64,000 bases of DNA from NCBI GenBank assembly GCA_947085035.1, contig CAMTUW010000014.1, positions 1 to 64,000 on the forward strand, given 5' to 3'. Source of the stretch: CAMTUW01 sp947085035 (GTDB taxonomy: Bacteria > Actinomycetota > Coriobacteriia > Anaerosomatales > PHET01). The translations under genes and the position numbers were made by a program. Below are positions 18,902-27,654 of this stretch, in pieces (within the stretch, counting starts at the first letter, position 1; the number at the start of each line of letters is the position of its first letter). The notes under the pieces are model-generated. The model did not search any database. It was not told where the DNA came from and was given only the letters and a program-made list of their open reading frames with translations.

Positions 18902-20692
18902 ATGCACGGATACATCGGTAGGATGCTCTTCGTCGATCTTGGAGAGCGATCATCGAGAGTCGAGACTCTCGATGAAGGGTATGCGCGCTCGTTCATCGGT
19001 GGACGAGGTCTGGGCGCGCGTCTGCTGTGGGATCTTGCTCCGACAGGCATGGACCCGCTCGCGCCTGAGGCGCCCCTGATCTTCGCGACGGGCCCTCTGA
19101 CCGGCACGAAGGCGCCCACGAGCGGGCGCTTCTCGCTCACCGGGCGCTCCCCGCTCACTCGCACCGTGCTCGACACGAACTGCGGAGGGTCTCTCGGTGT
19201 TCGGTTGAAGAGCGCCGGCTACGACGGGCTCGTCATCACGGGCTCAGCCGACCAGATCACCACCCTTCATGTGGATGCTCAGGGCGTGCGCTTCGAGAGT
19301 GCGCTCGACATCGCGGGCCTCGAAGTCGCCGCTGCGACCGCCGCGCTTGATGGTGGGTCGCGCGCGGCGAGTGTCGCCGTGATCGGCTCAGCCGGCGAGA
19401 GAGGGGTGTTGCTCGCGACGATCATGGTGGACGGCAAGCGCGCTTTGGGTCGCGGTGGCATGGGCGCCGTCATGGGATCGAAGAACCTCAAGGCGATCGT
19501 CGTTCATGGGACCGGCGAGCGCCCCGGCGTGGCTCGTCCGGAAGACCTCGATTTCTTCCTCTACGAGGTGAAGAAGCAGCTCGCCGCGAATCCGGTCACG
19601 TCGACTGCGCTGCCGGCATTCGGAACCGCCATGCTCGTCGGGGTTCTCGGCAAGCGAGGCCTCATGCCGGCGATGAACTACCGCGAGTCGGCCGGCGAGT
19701 ATGTCGACGCGCTTTGCGGTGAGCGACTCGCTGACGAGTTCCTCGTGAGACGCGGCGGTTGCTGGGGATGCCCGATCCAGTGCGGGCGGCAGACGAAGAC
19801 GGCGCACGGGGTGGGTCACGGTCCGGAATACGAGACGATTTGGGCGCTTGGCCCGAACCTGGGGATCAGCGACCTTTCCGCCGTCATCGAACTCAACTAC
19901 CTCTGTAACGATCTCGGGCTCGACACGATCTCTGTGGGTGGGACTCTCGCCGCCGCGATCGAGCTGGCGCAAGAGGGGCTGCTCGACTCTGCTGAGGCGC
20001 GCTGTGTCGGCGACCCCCCTGCGGTCGCGCGCGCGATCCGTGCGATGGCCGCGCGCGAGGGGGCGTTCGGGGACCTCGCCTCGCGTGGCTCGCGTGCGCT
20101 CGCCGAGTCTTGCGGGCGCTCGGAGGCCGCGATGCAGGTCAAAGGCCTCGAGCTTCCGGCCTACGATCCTCGCGGGATGCAGGGGCAAGGCCTCGGCTAC
20201 GCCACATCGAACCGCGGCGGTTGTCACCTGCGTGGCAATATGGTCGGCTTCGAGGTGCTGGGCACGCCGAAACTCGTGGACCGCGCGGCGACCGGTGGCA
20301 AGGCGGGTCTGCTCATCGTCGCGCAGCATCTCGGGGCGGCGCTCGACTCGCTGTCGCTTTGCAAGTTCTCGAGCTTCGCTCTTTCCGAGGAATACTACGC
20401 GCGGCTCTACTCGGCGGTGACGGGCTTCGACCTGTCCGGGCAAGACCTCCTGCTCGCCGGTGAGCGCATCTGGAATCTCGAGCGGCTCTACAACATCCGC
20501 GAGGGTTTCACGGCCGCAGACGACACGTTGCCCACGCGCCTGCTCAGTGAGCCCAACGACGAGGGCGCGGTGGTCGATCTGGCGCCGATGCTCGCCGAGT
20601 ACTACCGCTTCCGCGGCTGGGGCGCCGATGGCGTTCCAGCGTCGCGCAAGCTTGATCAGTTGGGCCTGGCCGGACTGGAGGGGGACTCCTAG
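18902..20692 (+). CDS. Aldehyde:ferredoxin oxidoreductase family protein (tungstopterin enzyme)
   Basis: Oxidises aldehydes to acids with ferredoxin as acceptor (or the reverse), using a W- or Mo-bis-pterin and one 4Fe-4S cluster. The 596-residue protein is the family length. The N-terminal domain shows MHGYIGRMLFVDL and FIGGRGLGARLLW; the cluster/pterin cysteines appear as GGCWGCPIQCGR and the last one in DSLSLCKFSSF. ATG 18902 is preferred, since AOR proteins begin M-(Y/H)-G-Y-x-G; GTG 18893 is the other option. It lies between pfp and a class II aldolase, which suggests a role in sugar or aldehyde metabolism under anaerobic conditions. Substrate unknown. Confidence 0.9.
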   Translation: MHGYIGRMLFVDLGERSSRVETLDEGYARSFIGGRGLGARLLWDLAPTGMDPLAPEAPLIFATGPLTGTKAPTSGRFSLTGRSPLTRTVLDTNCGGSLGVRLKSAGYDGLVITGSADQITTLHVDAQGVRFESALDIAGLEVAAATAALDGGSRAASVAVIGSAGERGVLLATIMVDGKRALGRGGMGAVMGSKNLKAIVVHGTGERPGVARPEDLDFFLYEVKKQLAANPVTSTALPAFGTAMLVGVLGKRGLMPAMNYRESAGEYVDALCGERLADEFLVRRGGCWGCPIQCGRQTKTAHGVGHGPEYETIWALGPNLGISDLSAVIELNYLCNDLGLDTISVGGTLAAAIELAQEGLLDSAEARCVGDPPAVARAIRAMAAREGAFGDLASRGSRALAESCGRSEAAMQVKGLELPAYDPRGMQGQGLGYATSNRGGCHLRGNMVGFEVLGTPKLVDRAATGGKAGLLIVAQHLGAALDSLSLCKFSSFALSEEYYARLYSAVTGFDLSGQDLLLAGERIWNLERLYNIREGFTAADDTLPTRLLSEPNDEGAVVDLAPMLAEYYRFRGWGADGVPASRKLDQLGLAGLEGDS

Positions 20693-21288
20693 TGTATGAG
20701 CAGTTCCGCGACATCGGTCGAGACATCTACCTGGCCGGACTGATCTCGAGCCATGGCGGCAACATGAGCGTGCGCGTCGGCGATCGGATCCTCATCACAC
20801 GCCGAGGTTCGATGATGGGACGCCTGGGGCCGGGCGACATCGTCGAGACGGCGCTCGACCGAGACGATTCCGAAGTCGCTTTGGCCTCCACCGAGATCAT
20901 CGTGCACCGCGCGATCTATGCGGCCACGAACGGGCTCGCGATCGTTCACACCCACTCGCCGAACACGATCCTTCGTTCGATGATCGACGATGAGATCGTC
21001 CCGATCGAATCAGAGGGAAGCTACCTCCTGCGCAAGGCCCCGGTCTTTTCAGTGGCCCAGACCGCCGGATCGAAGGATGTCGCCGACGCGGTGTCGGCGG
21101 GGCTCAAAGGCTACAAGGTCGTGTGTCTGCGAGGACACGGGCCGTTTGCGATCGGGACGGTTCTCGAGGAGGCGTTCCAGTGGATATCCTCGCTCGAGAT
21201 GTCGTGCACGATCCTGAACCTCGCCGATCAGGTGGGTCGTCCTCTCAAGGAGTTTCGCGAGCACGGCGATGAGTACGGGAAATGGTGA
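20692..21288 (+). CDS. Class II aldolase/adducin family protein
   Basis: A 198-residue zinc aldolase of the L-fuculose-phosphate aldolase type. SSHGGNMSVRVGDRILITRRGS is the substrate loop, the zinc histidines are in IVHTHSPNT and the third in LRGHGPFAIG, and a Glu in ASTEIIVHRAIYAA serves as catalytic base. It starts at GTG 20692, overlapping the AOR stop by one base, with GGAGGGG 8 nt upstream. Coupling to the aldehyde oxidoreductase suggests that it releases an aldehyde for that enzyme, but this is inference. Could also act on methylthioribulose-phosphate-like sugars. Confidence 0.85.
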   Translation: MYEQFRDIGRDIYLAGLISSHGGNMSVRVGDRILITRRGSMMGRLGPGDIVETALDRDDSEVALASTEIIVHRAIYAATNGLAIVHTHSPNTILRSMIDDEIVPIESEGSYLLRKAPVFSVAQTAGSKDVADAVSAGLKGYKVVCLRGHGPFAIGTVLEEAFQWISSLEMSCTILNLADQVGRPLKEFREHGDEYGKW

Positions 21289-21294
21289 GCGCAC

Positions 21295-22023
21295 ATGGAT
21301 GAGCGTCGAGACCTGCTGCCCGAAGACTCCATCCTGCGTCAGCTCGCGGGTGCCGAGGGATCGTTTCTCGAGCACGGACGCGAGCGCGGCGAGGACCTGG
21401 AGAGCGCGGTCAGGGTCTTCCTCGAGTTCCTTCGCGGCTTAGAGCTGCTCGACGTGGGCCGTCCGGTCGTGACCGTGTTCGGCTCGGCCCGATTCGGAGA
21501 GGACCACCCGTACTACGAACTCGCGCGCAATCTGGGCAGAGAGCTCGCCGGACACGGATTCGCCGTGATGACCGGCGGGGGCCCGGGCATCATGGAGGCC
21601 GCGAACCGGGGCTGTCATGAGGCCGGCGGGTACTCGATCGGGGCCAACATCAAGCTTCCCAACGAACAGAATCCCAATCCCTACCTCGACAAGTACGTCG
21701 AGTTCGAGCACTTCTTCGTGCGCAAGGTGATGCTCGTGAAGATGTCATGCGCGTTCATCACGATGCCAGGGGGCTTCGGGACGCTTGATGAGGTCTTCGA
21801 GACGCTCACGCTCATGCAGACCGGCAAGATCGATCCATTCCCCGTGGTGTGCATGGGAACGGAGTTCTGGTTCGAACTGCGCGAGTTCCTCAGCCGGACT
21901 CTGGTTTCCGAGAAGACCATCGAGCCCGAAGATCTCGACTTGCTCTATTTCACCGACTCGTGCGAGGACGCGGCGGGCTACATCTTGAAACATCCGAGAG
22001 GGTGCAATCATGTGGGCGACTGA
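21295..22023 (+). CDS. LOG family nucleotide 5'-monophosphate phosphoribohydrolase-like protein
   Basis: A 242-residue Rossmann-fold protein of the LOG (TIGR00730) family, long annotated as lysine decarboxylase. GGGPGIMEAANRG and PGGFGTLDE are the two diagnostic motifs for the phosphoribohydrolase that releases base from nucleoside monophosphates. The extra N-terminal 60 residues match the longer bacterial subgroup. It begins 7 nt after the aldolase gene and overlaps the transpeptidase gene by 14 bp. Confidence 0.9.
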   Translation: MDERRDLLPEDSILRQLAGAEGSFLEHGRERGEDLESAVRVFLEFLRGLELLDVGRPVVTVFGSARFGEDHPYYELARNLGRELAGHGFAVMTGGGPGIMEAANRGCHEAGGYSIGANIKLPNEQNPNPYLDKYVEFEHFFVRKVMLVKMSCAFITMPGGFGTLDEVFETLTLMQTGKIDPFPVVCMGTEFWFELREFLSRTLVSEKTIEPEDLDLLYFTDSCEDAAGYILKHPRGCNHVGD

Positions 22024-23311
22024 TGCTCGTTTCGTGCGGGCGTTCCTGCTGGCCGCGGTTCTCGCCATGGGGCTCATCGGGGCCGACGACGCCATGGCGG
22101 ACACAGAGACGACCGTCACGGTCACACACAGAATCGAGGATGACTCCCGGCGCGCGACGTTCACCGGGCCGTGGTCCTATTCGTGGAACCCCGCCTTTTC
22201 CGGCTCGAGCGCGATGCGCGCCTCGCGTGCGGGGGCCAGGGCCTCGATGCGCTTCGACGGTACAGGCGTGGGTATCGTCGCGCCCACGGGTCCCAGCGGC
22301 GGCATCGTCGCCGTCAGGCTCGACGGGTCGACTGTCGCGACCGTGTCACTGTACGCGGCAGAGGCCACCTCATCGGCGCTCGTGTGGTGGTCGGGAGATC
22401 TCGCACCGGGCGTCCATTCGCTCACGGTCTCCGCGACAGGTTCTCGCGAGCCGTCTTCGACGGGCACACTCGTCGAGCTCGATGGCTTCGAGGTCGCCGG
22501 TTCGGCGAAATGGCCTGCAGCGCGGCCGGTGCTTCAAGAGAACGACCACCTGATACACCGCTTGGGGACATGGCGGGTGCGGACCTCCGCTACCGCGAGC
22601 GGGAAACGCGCACTCAGTGCCGTGACGTCAGGCGCGAGCATGAAGGTGACGTTCACGGGCACCGGTATCGCGTGGATCGGACGCAAGTCTTCCAGCCACG
22701 GCCTTGCGGAGGTGCTTCTGAACGGCAAGCGGGTCGCTGTCGTTGGTGGCGCCACCGGCGTGCCGAGCGAGAACCGCGTCATGTGGGCGGCGTATGGTCT
22801 TTCGAACAAGAAGCACACCGTTATCGTTCGTGCGCTGGGCAAACCCGTCATCGAGGGCGGCGGCAAGGCGGTTGACGTCGATGGTTTCGTCGTGGACGGC
22901 AAGGCGTCCTTCACTTCGCGACCCACGCCGTTCTCGTATCCCTGGAAGACCTACATCGTCGTGGACAAATCGGAGTACCGGCTCTACTGGGTCAAAGACA
23001 AGATCCTGGTCAAGACGTATCCGATCGCTCACGGCAGGAAGTGGACGTACACGCCGCATCGCGCGTGGCGCATCGACGCCAAGTACCATTCGTCCGGAAT
23101 CTACGGACCGAGGAAGATGCGGATGTTCAAGCAGGTGCGTACGAGCCGCGGCTACCGCTACGTCTTCACGCGGTATGCGATCCACGGCACGAACAACCCG
23201 GCGAGCATAGGGACGATGGCCTCGGCCGGCTGCATCCGGATGTACAACCGAGACGTGCGCGACCTCTTTCCCAGAGTGCCGCTTGGGACCATGGTCGTGA
23301 CGCGTGAGTAA
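22010..23311 (+). CDS. Secreted L,D-transpeptidase (YkuD) with two N-terminal beta-sandwich repeats
   Basis: A 433-residue exported enzyme that would cross-link peptidoglycan stem peptides 3-3 or attach proteins. The signal peptide ends about residue 30 (DDAMA). The C-terminal YkuD domain (about 315-433) carries the catalytic His and Cys in AIHGTNNPASIG and SAGCIRMYNRDV. Between them are two related repeats: GTGVGIVAPTGPSGGIVAVR (about 83) and GTGIAWIGRKSSSHGLAEV (about 220), each followed by a DG or NG turn and a short strand. These resemble carbohydrate-binding beta-sandwich domains and may anchor the enzyme to wall glycans. Confidence 0.88.
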   Translation: MWATDARFVRAFLLAAVLAMGLIGADDAMADTETTVTVTHRIEDDSRRATFTGPWSYSWNPAFSGSSAMRASRAGARASMRFDGTGVGIVAPTGPSGGIVAVRLDGSTVATVSLYAAEATSSALVWWSGDLAPGVHSLTVSATGSREPSSTGTLVELDGFEVAGSAKWPAARPVLQENDHLIHRLGTWRVRTSATASGKRALSAVTSGASMKVTFTGTGIAWIGRKSSSHGLAEVLLNGKRVAVVGGATGVPSENRVMWAAYGLSNKKHTVIVRALGKPVIEGGGKAVDVDGFVVDGKASFTSRPTPFSYPWKTYIVVDKSEYRLYWVKDKILVKTYPIAHGRKWTYTPHRAWRIDAKYHSSGIYGPRKMRMFKQVRTSRGYRYVFTRYAIHGTNNPASIGTMASAGCIRMYNRDVRDLFPRVPLGTMVVTRE

Positions 23312-24176
23312 CCACACGGGTGACCTCGCAGGAAGAACCGTCGCGATAACGGGAGCCTCGAACGGCATCGGACGTGCTGCCGCCATCGAGGTCGCCTGTC
23401 GCGGTGCGCGGGTCGCCCTGCTCGTCCGCGACCGCGATCGAGGCGAAGCGGTACGGGCCACGATCACGGAGCTGACCGGAGACGACGCCCGCTCGACCGT
23501 CGTGCAGTGCGACCTCGCACGTCTCGCGAGTGTGTCAGAGGCTGCGGCCCAGGTGCTCGCCATGTGTCCCACGCTGGACGTGCTCGCCAACAACGCCGGG
23601 CTGATCGCGCCCGAGCGCATCATCACCGTCGATGGTAACGAGCTCACCTTCCAGGTGAACCACCTCTCACATTTCCTGCTGACCGGCCTGCTCATGCCGG
23701 CTCTCCAGGCCGCTTCGGGGCGCGTGATCAACGTGTCGAGCGATGCGCACTTCTCAGCGTGGAAGGGGTTGCGCTTCGATGACCTCGGACTTGCTCGCGG
23801 TTGGAGTCCCTTTCGGGCCTACGCGCACTCGAAGCTCGCAAACGTCGTCTTCACCTACGAGCTGGCCCGACGTCTGCAAGGCTCGGGCGTGTGCGTCAAC
23901 GCCATGCATCCGGGCGTGGTGAGAAGCGGTTTCGGGGCCAGCGGGTGGGGAGTGACCGGCAAGTTGTGGGAGTTGTGCGTGCCCAAGATCACGTCCGAGC
24001 AGGGCGCTGACACGCTTGTGCACCTCATCGGGTCGCCAGAAGTCGAGGGGGTCTCGGCAGGTTACTTCTTCAGACGCGAACTGAAGCGCTCCTCGCCACA
24101 GAGTCACGACGCACAGACGCAGCACATGCTCTGGGAGATGTCCGAGCGAATGACGGGTGCCGGAAAGCGAGACTGA
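23304..24176 (+). CDS. SDR family NAD(P)-dependent oxidoreductase (retinol dehydrogenase-like)
   Basis: A 290-residue short-chain dehydrogenase. The cofactor motif TGASNGIG, the NNAG strand (LANNAGLIAP), the catalytic Ser in INVSSDAH and the YxxxK pair in YAHSK are all present, and FQVNHLSHFLLT fits the retinol-dehydrogenase branch. An Arg directly after the first strand-turn favours NADP. It overlaps the transpeptidase gene by 8 bp and ends the cluster that began with pfp. Substrate unknown. Confidence 0.9.
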   Translation: MSNHTGDLAGRTVAITGASNGIGRAAAIEVACRGARVALLVRDRDRGEAVRATITELTGDDARSTVVQCDLARLASVSEAAAQVLAMCPTLDVLANNAGLIAPERIITVDGNELTFQVNHLSHFLLTGLLMPALQAASGRVINVSSDAHFSAWKGLRFDDLGLARGWSPFRAYAHSKLANVVFTYELARRLQGSGVCVNAMHPGVVRSGFGASGWGVTGKLWELCVPKITSEQGADTLVHLIGSPEVEGVSAGYFFRRELKRSSPQSHDAQTQHMLWEMSERMTGAGKRD

Positions 24177-24185
24177 CGGAGTGTG

Positions 24186-24271
24186 TGGTGCCCGGGGTGG
24201 GAGTCGAACCCACACGAGGTTTCCCTCAGAGGTTTTTGAGACCTCCGTGTCTGCCATTCCACCACCCGGGC
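24186..24271 (-). tRNA. tRNA-Leu (anticodon CAA)
   Basis: On the minus strand the acceptor arms GCCCGGG and CCCGGGC-A pair, with CCA encoded. The anticodon stem GAGGT/ACCTC encloses CTCAAAA, giving anticodon CAA (codon TTG). A long variable arm (TGAGGGAAACCTCGT region) and the T-arm GGGTTCGACTCCC support a class II leucine tRNA of 86 nt. Confidence 0.95.
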
Positions 24272-24342
24272 GCGGATGCGCCGCTGAGTATACCCGACAC
24301 GATCGCGGTCGTGTCGAGCGGTCGCTGAATCCCCGTGGTCGC

Positions 24343-24348
24343 TATACT
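24343..24348 (+). promoter_or_regulatory. -10 element giving a leaderless pdtaS transcript
   Basis: TATACT ends 6 nt before the ATG at 24355, so the predicted transcription start falls on the A of the start codon. No Shine-Dalgarno sequence precedes it. A good -35 is not visible. Confidence 0.6.
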
Positions 24349-24354
24349 CGCGTC

Positions 24355-25755
24355 ATGAGCAACCCAGTCAACAAGCCGATTCACGACGCGCATCTCGAGA
24401 ATGTCGCCGCCAACCTGCAGTTGGTCGCCGACCTCGCCTACGCTGACATGGCGCTCGCCACGCCTCTCGCAGACGGCTCACTCGTCATCGTGGCCGACGC
24501 ACACCCCGCGACGGCCGTCGCGCCCATCGCTACGTCCAGGGTCGGGATGGCGCTTCAACCTGACGAGGAGCCGGAGGCCTATGCCGCGCTTCAAGGGGGC
24601 TCGTCTGTTCCGAGTGGTGAGTTTCGAGTCATCCGAGGAATCGCATTCGACGCTAAGGCGTTTTCCGTGGGCGATGCGCCCGCTTCGTATGGCGTAATCA
24701 TCCAGTATCGCGCCCTGCAGGTGACCGCCTCGCCCGGGACGATGGAGATGGTGTTCATGGAGGCGGCCGCAGATATCATCGATGCGCTCAGGTCCGGGCC
24801 GCTGCTTGACGCGCGTACCTCACAGCCCTTCTCGACGGTGAGACGCGCAGGAGACGGAGTCATGCGGGTCGACGAATCCGGGCGTATCAGCTACGCATCA
24901 CCCAACGCCGTGAACATTCTGCGTCTGGCGGGAGTGACGGGGTCCATCGTAGGGCGGAAATCGTCGGCGCTTCCCGGTGGCGGATACGGGGTCGCGCCGG
25001 TGCTCGGCGCCACGACCGCCATCGCCGTTGAGGTCCAGGTCGCCGAACGTGTTCTCGCGTACCGAGCGATCGGGCTGGGAACGGGTGCCGTGGTGCTCTT
25101 CGAGGACCGCACGGAAGCATGTCGTCGTGAGGCCGAGATCGAGGTCAAGCAGACAACCATCCGAGAAGTCCACCACCGGGTGAAGAACAACCTGCAGACC
25201 ATCGCATCACTGCTACGGATCCAGGCCCGGCGCACGCACAGCGAGGAGACACGCGACGCGCTTTTCGAGGCGGTCGAGCGGGTGTCATCGATGGCGGTCG
25301 TCCACGATATGCTCGCAACAAGCGATGAGGAGCGAATCGATTTCGCAGATGCCGCGACAAAGGTCGTTGAGCTGGTTCATCGAGGGCTCGTGGGTGCGGA
25401 CTCCCATGTCAAGGTGATCGTCCAGGGCTCAACGGGCATGGTCGAGGCACCCGCTGCCACGTCTTTGGCGCTCGCACTGGCAGAACTGGTGCACAACGCG
25501 ATTGAGCACGGACTGGGTGAGGGGTGCGAAGGCACGGTTGAGGTCCGTATGCGTCGGCTTGCCGGTGAGTTGGTGTTCACGGTTCGTGACGACGGTCGCG
25601 GGCTTCCGGTCGGCTTCGATCTCGCCTCCTCCTCGAATCTCGGTCTGGCCATCGTACGCACAGTGGTAGAGGATGACTTGCGGGGCACACTCGGGTTCTC
25701 GGGTGTCAACGGGACGACGGTGACCGTAAGAATCCCGCTTGCTGACGAGAGATAG
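24355..25755 (+). CDS. pdtaS: PdtaS-type sensor histidine kinase
   Basis: A 466-residue cytosolic kinase of the HWE/HisKA_2 class that phosphorylates the ANTAR regulator next door. The N-terminal half holds a GAF-like sensor, then a PAS-like region (MRVDESGRISYASPNAVNIL). The phospho-acceptor His is in REVHHRVKNNLQTIASLL, and the ATPase has the N-box ELVHNAIEHGL and the G-boxes DDGRGLPVGF and NLGLAIVRTVVEDD. No membrane segments. The start at 24355 is set by the leaderless promoter and by the normal length of the family; the open frame upstream crosses the tRNA gene and is not used. Confidence 0.92.
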   Translation: MSNPVNKPIHDAHLENVAANLQLVADLAYADMALATPLADGSLVIVADAHPATAVAPIATSRVGMALQPDEEPEAYAALQGGSSVPSGEFRVIRGIAFDAKAFSVGDAPASYGVIIQYRALQVTASPGTMEMVFMEAAADIIDALRSGPLLDARTSQPFSTVRRAGDGVMRVDESGRISYASPNAVNILRLAGVTGSIVGRKSSALPGGGYGVAPVLGATTAIAVEVQVAERVLAYRAIGLGTGAVVLFEDRTEACRREAEIEVKQTTIREVHHRVKNNLQTIASLLRIQARRTHSEETRDALFEAVERVSSMAVVHDMLATSDEERIDFADAATKVVELVHRGLVGADSHVKVIVQGSTGMVEAPAATSLALALAELVHNAIEHGLGEGCEGTVEVRMRRLAGELVFTVRDDGRGLPVGFDLASSSNLGLAIVRTVVEDDLRGTLGFSGVNGTTVTVRIPLADER

Positions 25756-25768
25756 GGAGGAGGCCCCG

Positions 25769-26338
25769 GTGCGCGTTGTCATCGCCGAGGACGAGGCGCT
25801 GATCCGGATGGATCTGCGTGAGATGCTCGTCGAGGAAGGCCATGACGTCGTTGGTGAGGCGCGCGACGGCGCCGAGGCCGTGGCGATGGCGAGAAGTCTT
25901 GGTCCCGACATCGTCTTCATGGACATCAACATGCCGGGAATGAACGGGATCGAGGCGGCCCGGATACTGTCCGAGGAAAACATCGCCCCGGTGGTCATCG
26001 TCACGGCGTTCTCGCAGACCGGCCATGTCGAGTCTGCTGCCGACGCGGGCGTGATGGCCTACGTCGTCAAACCCTTCACCCGCGCAGACATCGTGCCGGC
26101 GATGCATGTGGCGAAGTCGCGCTTCCAAGAGGCCCGCGCCCTGGCGGCCGAGGTCGATGACCTCACGGGCAGGCTCGAAACCCGCAAGATCCTCGATCAG
26201 GCGAAGGGTGTGTTGATGTCGCACGGCATGTCTGAGCCCGAAGCGTTCAAGCGTCTGCAGGGACTTGCGATGAACAAGCGCAAGACGCTTCGAGAGATCG
26301 CCGAGGCGGTGCTACTCGCCAGCGAGGTCCACGAGTAG
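25769..26338 (+). CDS. pdtaR: PdtaR-type response regulator with ANTAR RNA-binding domain
   Basis: A 189-residue two-domain regulator. The receiver (1-120) has the acidic pair EDEA, the phospho-Asp in DIVFMDINMPGMNG, TAF and the Lys in YVVKPF. The C-terminal ANTAR domain (about 130-185) has LETRKILDQAKGVLMSHGMSEPEAFKRL. ANTAR proteins bind paired hairpins in mRNA leaders and prevent termination. GTG 25769 follows GGGAGGAGG at good spacing, and the gene lies 13 nt after the kinase, making a cognate pair. Confidence 0.95.
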   Translation: MRVVIAEDEALIRMDLREMLVEEGHDVVGEARDGAEAVAMARSLGPDIVFMDINMPGMNGIEAARILSEENIAPVVIVTAFSQTGHVESAADAGVMAYVVKPFTRADIVPAMHVAKSRFQEARALAAEVDDLTGRLETRKILDQAKGVLMSHGMSEPEAFKRLQGLAMNKRKTLREIAEAVLLASEVHE

Positions 26339-26359
26339 CACCCGCGCATCCTGTTCGGC

Positions 26360-27541
26360 TCAGGTCCGCACCTTCTTGGGAAAGACCGCTTCCCAGTCCA
26401 CGCGAGCCGTCTTCGCCATGAAGAACGCGAGTGTCAGGACGGCGCCGATCGTGATCGCGAGCCCGGTGACTCCTTCGAAGAAGAAGCTGTAGCTGAATAA
26501 GATGAGGAAGACCAACTGGCTTGCGGCGATCTCGGCCAGCGCCTTGATCGAGCTCACCACGACCCTCAGGTACCCGACCACCAGAGCAACAGACGTCACG
26601 GATGCGATGGCGAACGCGACGTTGATGTCGACCTGATCGGCGAGGTAGGCGAGCAGTAGATCGAACGCGAAGAACGCTGCGGCGAGAAACCCGTAGTGAA
26701 TCGGGTGAAGGCTCACTTTCCGGGTGGCGGTCAGCAGTATCAGCGCCGCGAAGAAGAACAACAGTGAGACCGGAGCGAACAAGGTGATGCGTCCGACCAG
26801 CGGCCCCGGGTTCAAAGGAGACGGCATCACCAGTCCGATCATCTTGCCGCTGACGATCGATTCGTAGTCCCACGTGAGGTTCCAGCCCTCGGCAGTGCGC
26901 AGGGCGGTGGTTGGCGAGACGCCGTTGGCCGGATAATCGACGTCATCGAAGTCCGTGCCCATCGACAGTCGGAAGTCGCGGATGACGCCGGCCCCTGAAG
27001 GGCTTGGCGAGTAGGCCCAGTTCTCCATCCCGTTGGTGCGGTATCCGGTCGAGACAGATGCGGTCGTCCTCGCGGGTATCTTGAACTCCGCCACTGCCGC
27101 GCCGTCTTTGTAGGTGACGGGGGTCTCGGTGCCGTCGACCCTCACCGCGAACCCGTCGTAGCTCCCGGACGGATCGGGGAAGTCAAACGTCATCCGCGCT
27201 GTCACCGACTCGGTTGTCGGATTGCTGAGCCGATACTTCGCCTCGAAATCCACGACATAGGTCGCGTACCACAGGAGTCCCTTGCGCCGTTGATCGAGTT
27301 CGAAAGCCACATCGATCTCGCTGCCCGATGGCTCGAGTGTCTCCGACTTGTTGTTCGCGCCTCGGCTGCTGAAGGAGGGTGCGGGTTGTGTCTGTGGGGA
27401 GCCCCAAAGCCCGCTCACCGCGTCACCCAAGCGTCCTTGAAAGGTCTGGGTGCGAATCTGGAGAGAGCCGGCGAGCACCATCCACGCGGCTGAAGCGAGC
27501 GCGTAGATGAGGAAGATCGCGAACAGTCGTTTCCCCGACAT
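26360..27541 (-). CDS. CreD-like inner membrane protein
   Basis: A 393-residue membrane protein. One N-terminal membrane segment (about 5-25) is followed by an extracytoplasmic beta-rich domain and then five or six helices from about residue 245. The loop TRKVSLHPIHYGFLAAAFFA matches the HPIQY motif that leads the helix bundle of CreD (inner membrane protein linked to envelope integrity and the CreBC response in enterobacteria). No creBC-like genes are adjacent. ATG 27541 is used, with an AGGAAC upstream site. The gene is convergent with pdtaR and divergent from the glutamate synthase operon. Confidence 0.7.
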   Translation of the reverse strand: MSGKRLFAIFLIYALASAAWMVLAGSLQIRTQTFQGRLGDAVSGLWGSPQTQPAPSFSSRGANNKSETLEPSGSEIDVAFELDQRRKGLLWYATYVVDFEAKYRLSNPTTESVTARMTFDFPDPSGSYDGFAVRVDGTETPVTYKDGAAVAEFKIPARTTASVSTGYRTNGMENWAYSPSPSGAGVIRDFRLSMGTDFDDVDYPANGVSPTTALRTAEGWNLTWDYESIVSGKMIGLVMPSPLNPGPLVGRITLFAPVSLLFFFAALILLTATRKVSLHPIHYGFLAAAFFAFDLLLAYLADQVDINVAFAIASVTSVALVVGYLRVVVSSIKALAEIAASQLVFLILFSYSFFFEGVTGLAITIGAVLTLAFFMAKTARVDWEAVFPKKVRT

Positions 27542-27615
27542 GGTGTTCCTCCGTGACTCTCGGCGATTCCGGATTCCAGCGTAGCGCTGCACTCTGACCT
27601 CCCGGAGGCGGTTGG

Positions 27616-27648
27616 TTCACGACACGGCAACGACGAATGTGCTATGAT
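27616..27648 (+). promoter_or_regulatory. GlnR-type box and -10 element of the glutamate synthase operon
   Basis: TTCAC-gacacg-GCAAC (27616-27631) matches GTNAC-n6-GNAAC at nine of the ten half-site positions (two of them free). TATGAT (27643-27648) is a strong -10 eleven nt later. There is no -35 hexamer in the overlapped position, which fits an activator-dependent promoter. Confidence 0.5.
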
Positions 27649-27654
27649 TCCGGA

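Noticed and set aside
24157..24354. Upstream extension of the pdtaS frame
   Set aside because: It crosses the tRNA-Leu gene and the pdtaS promoter.
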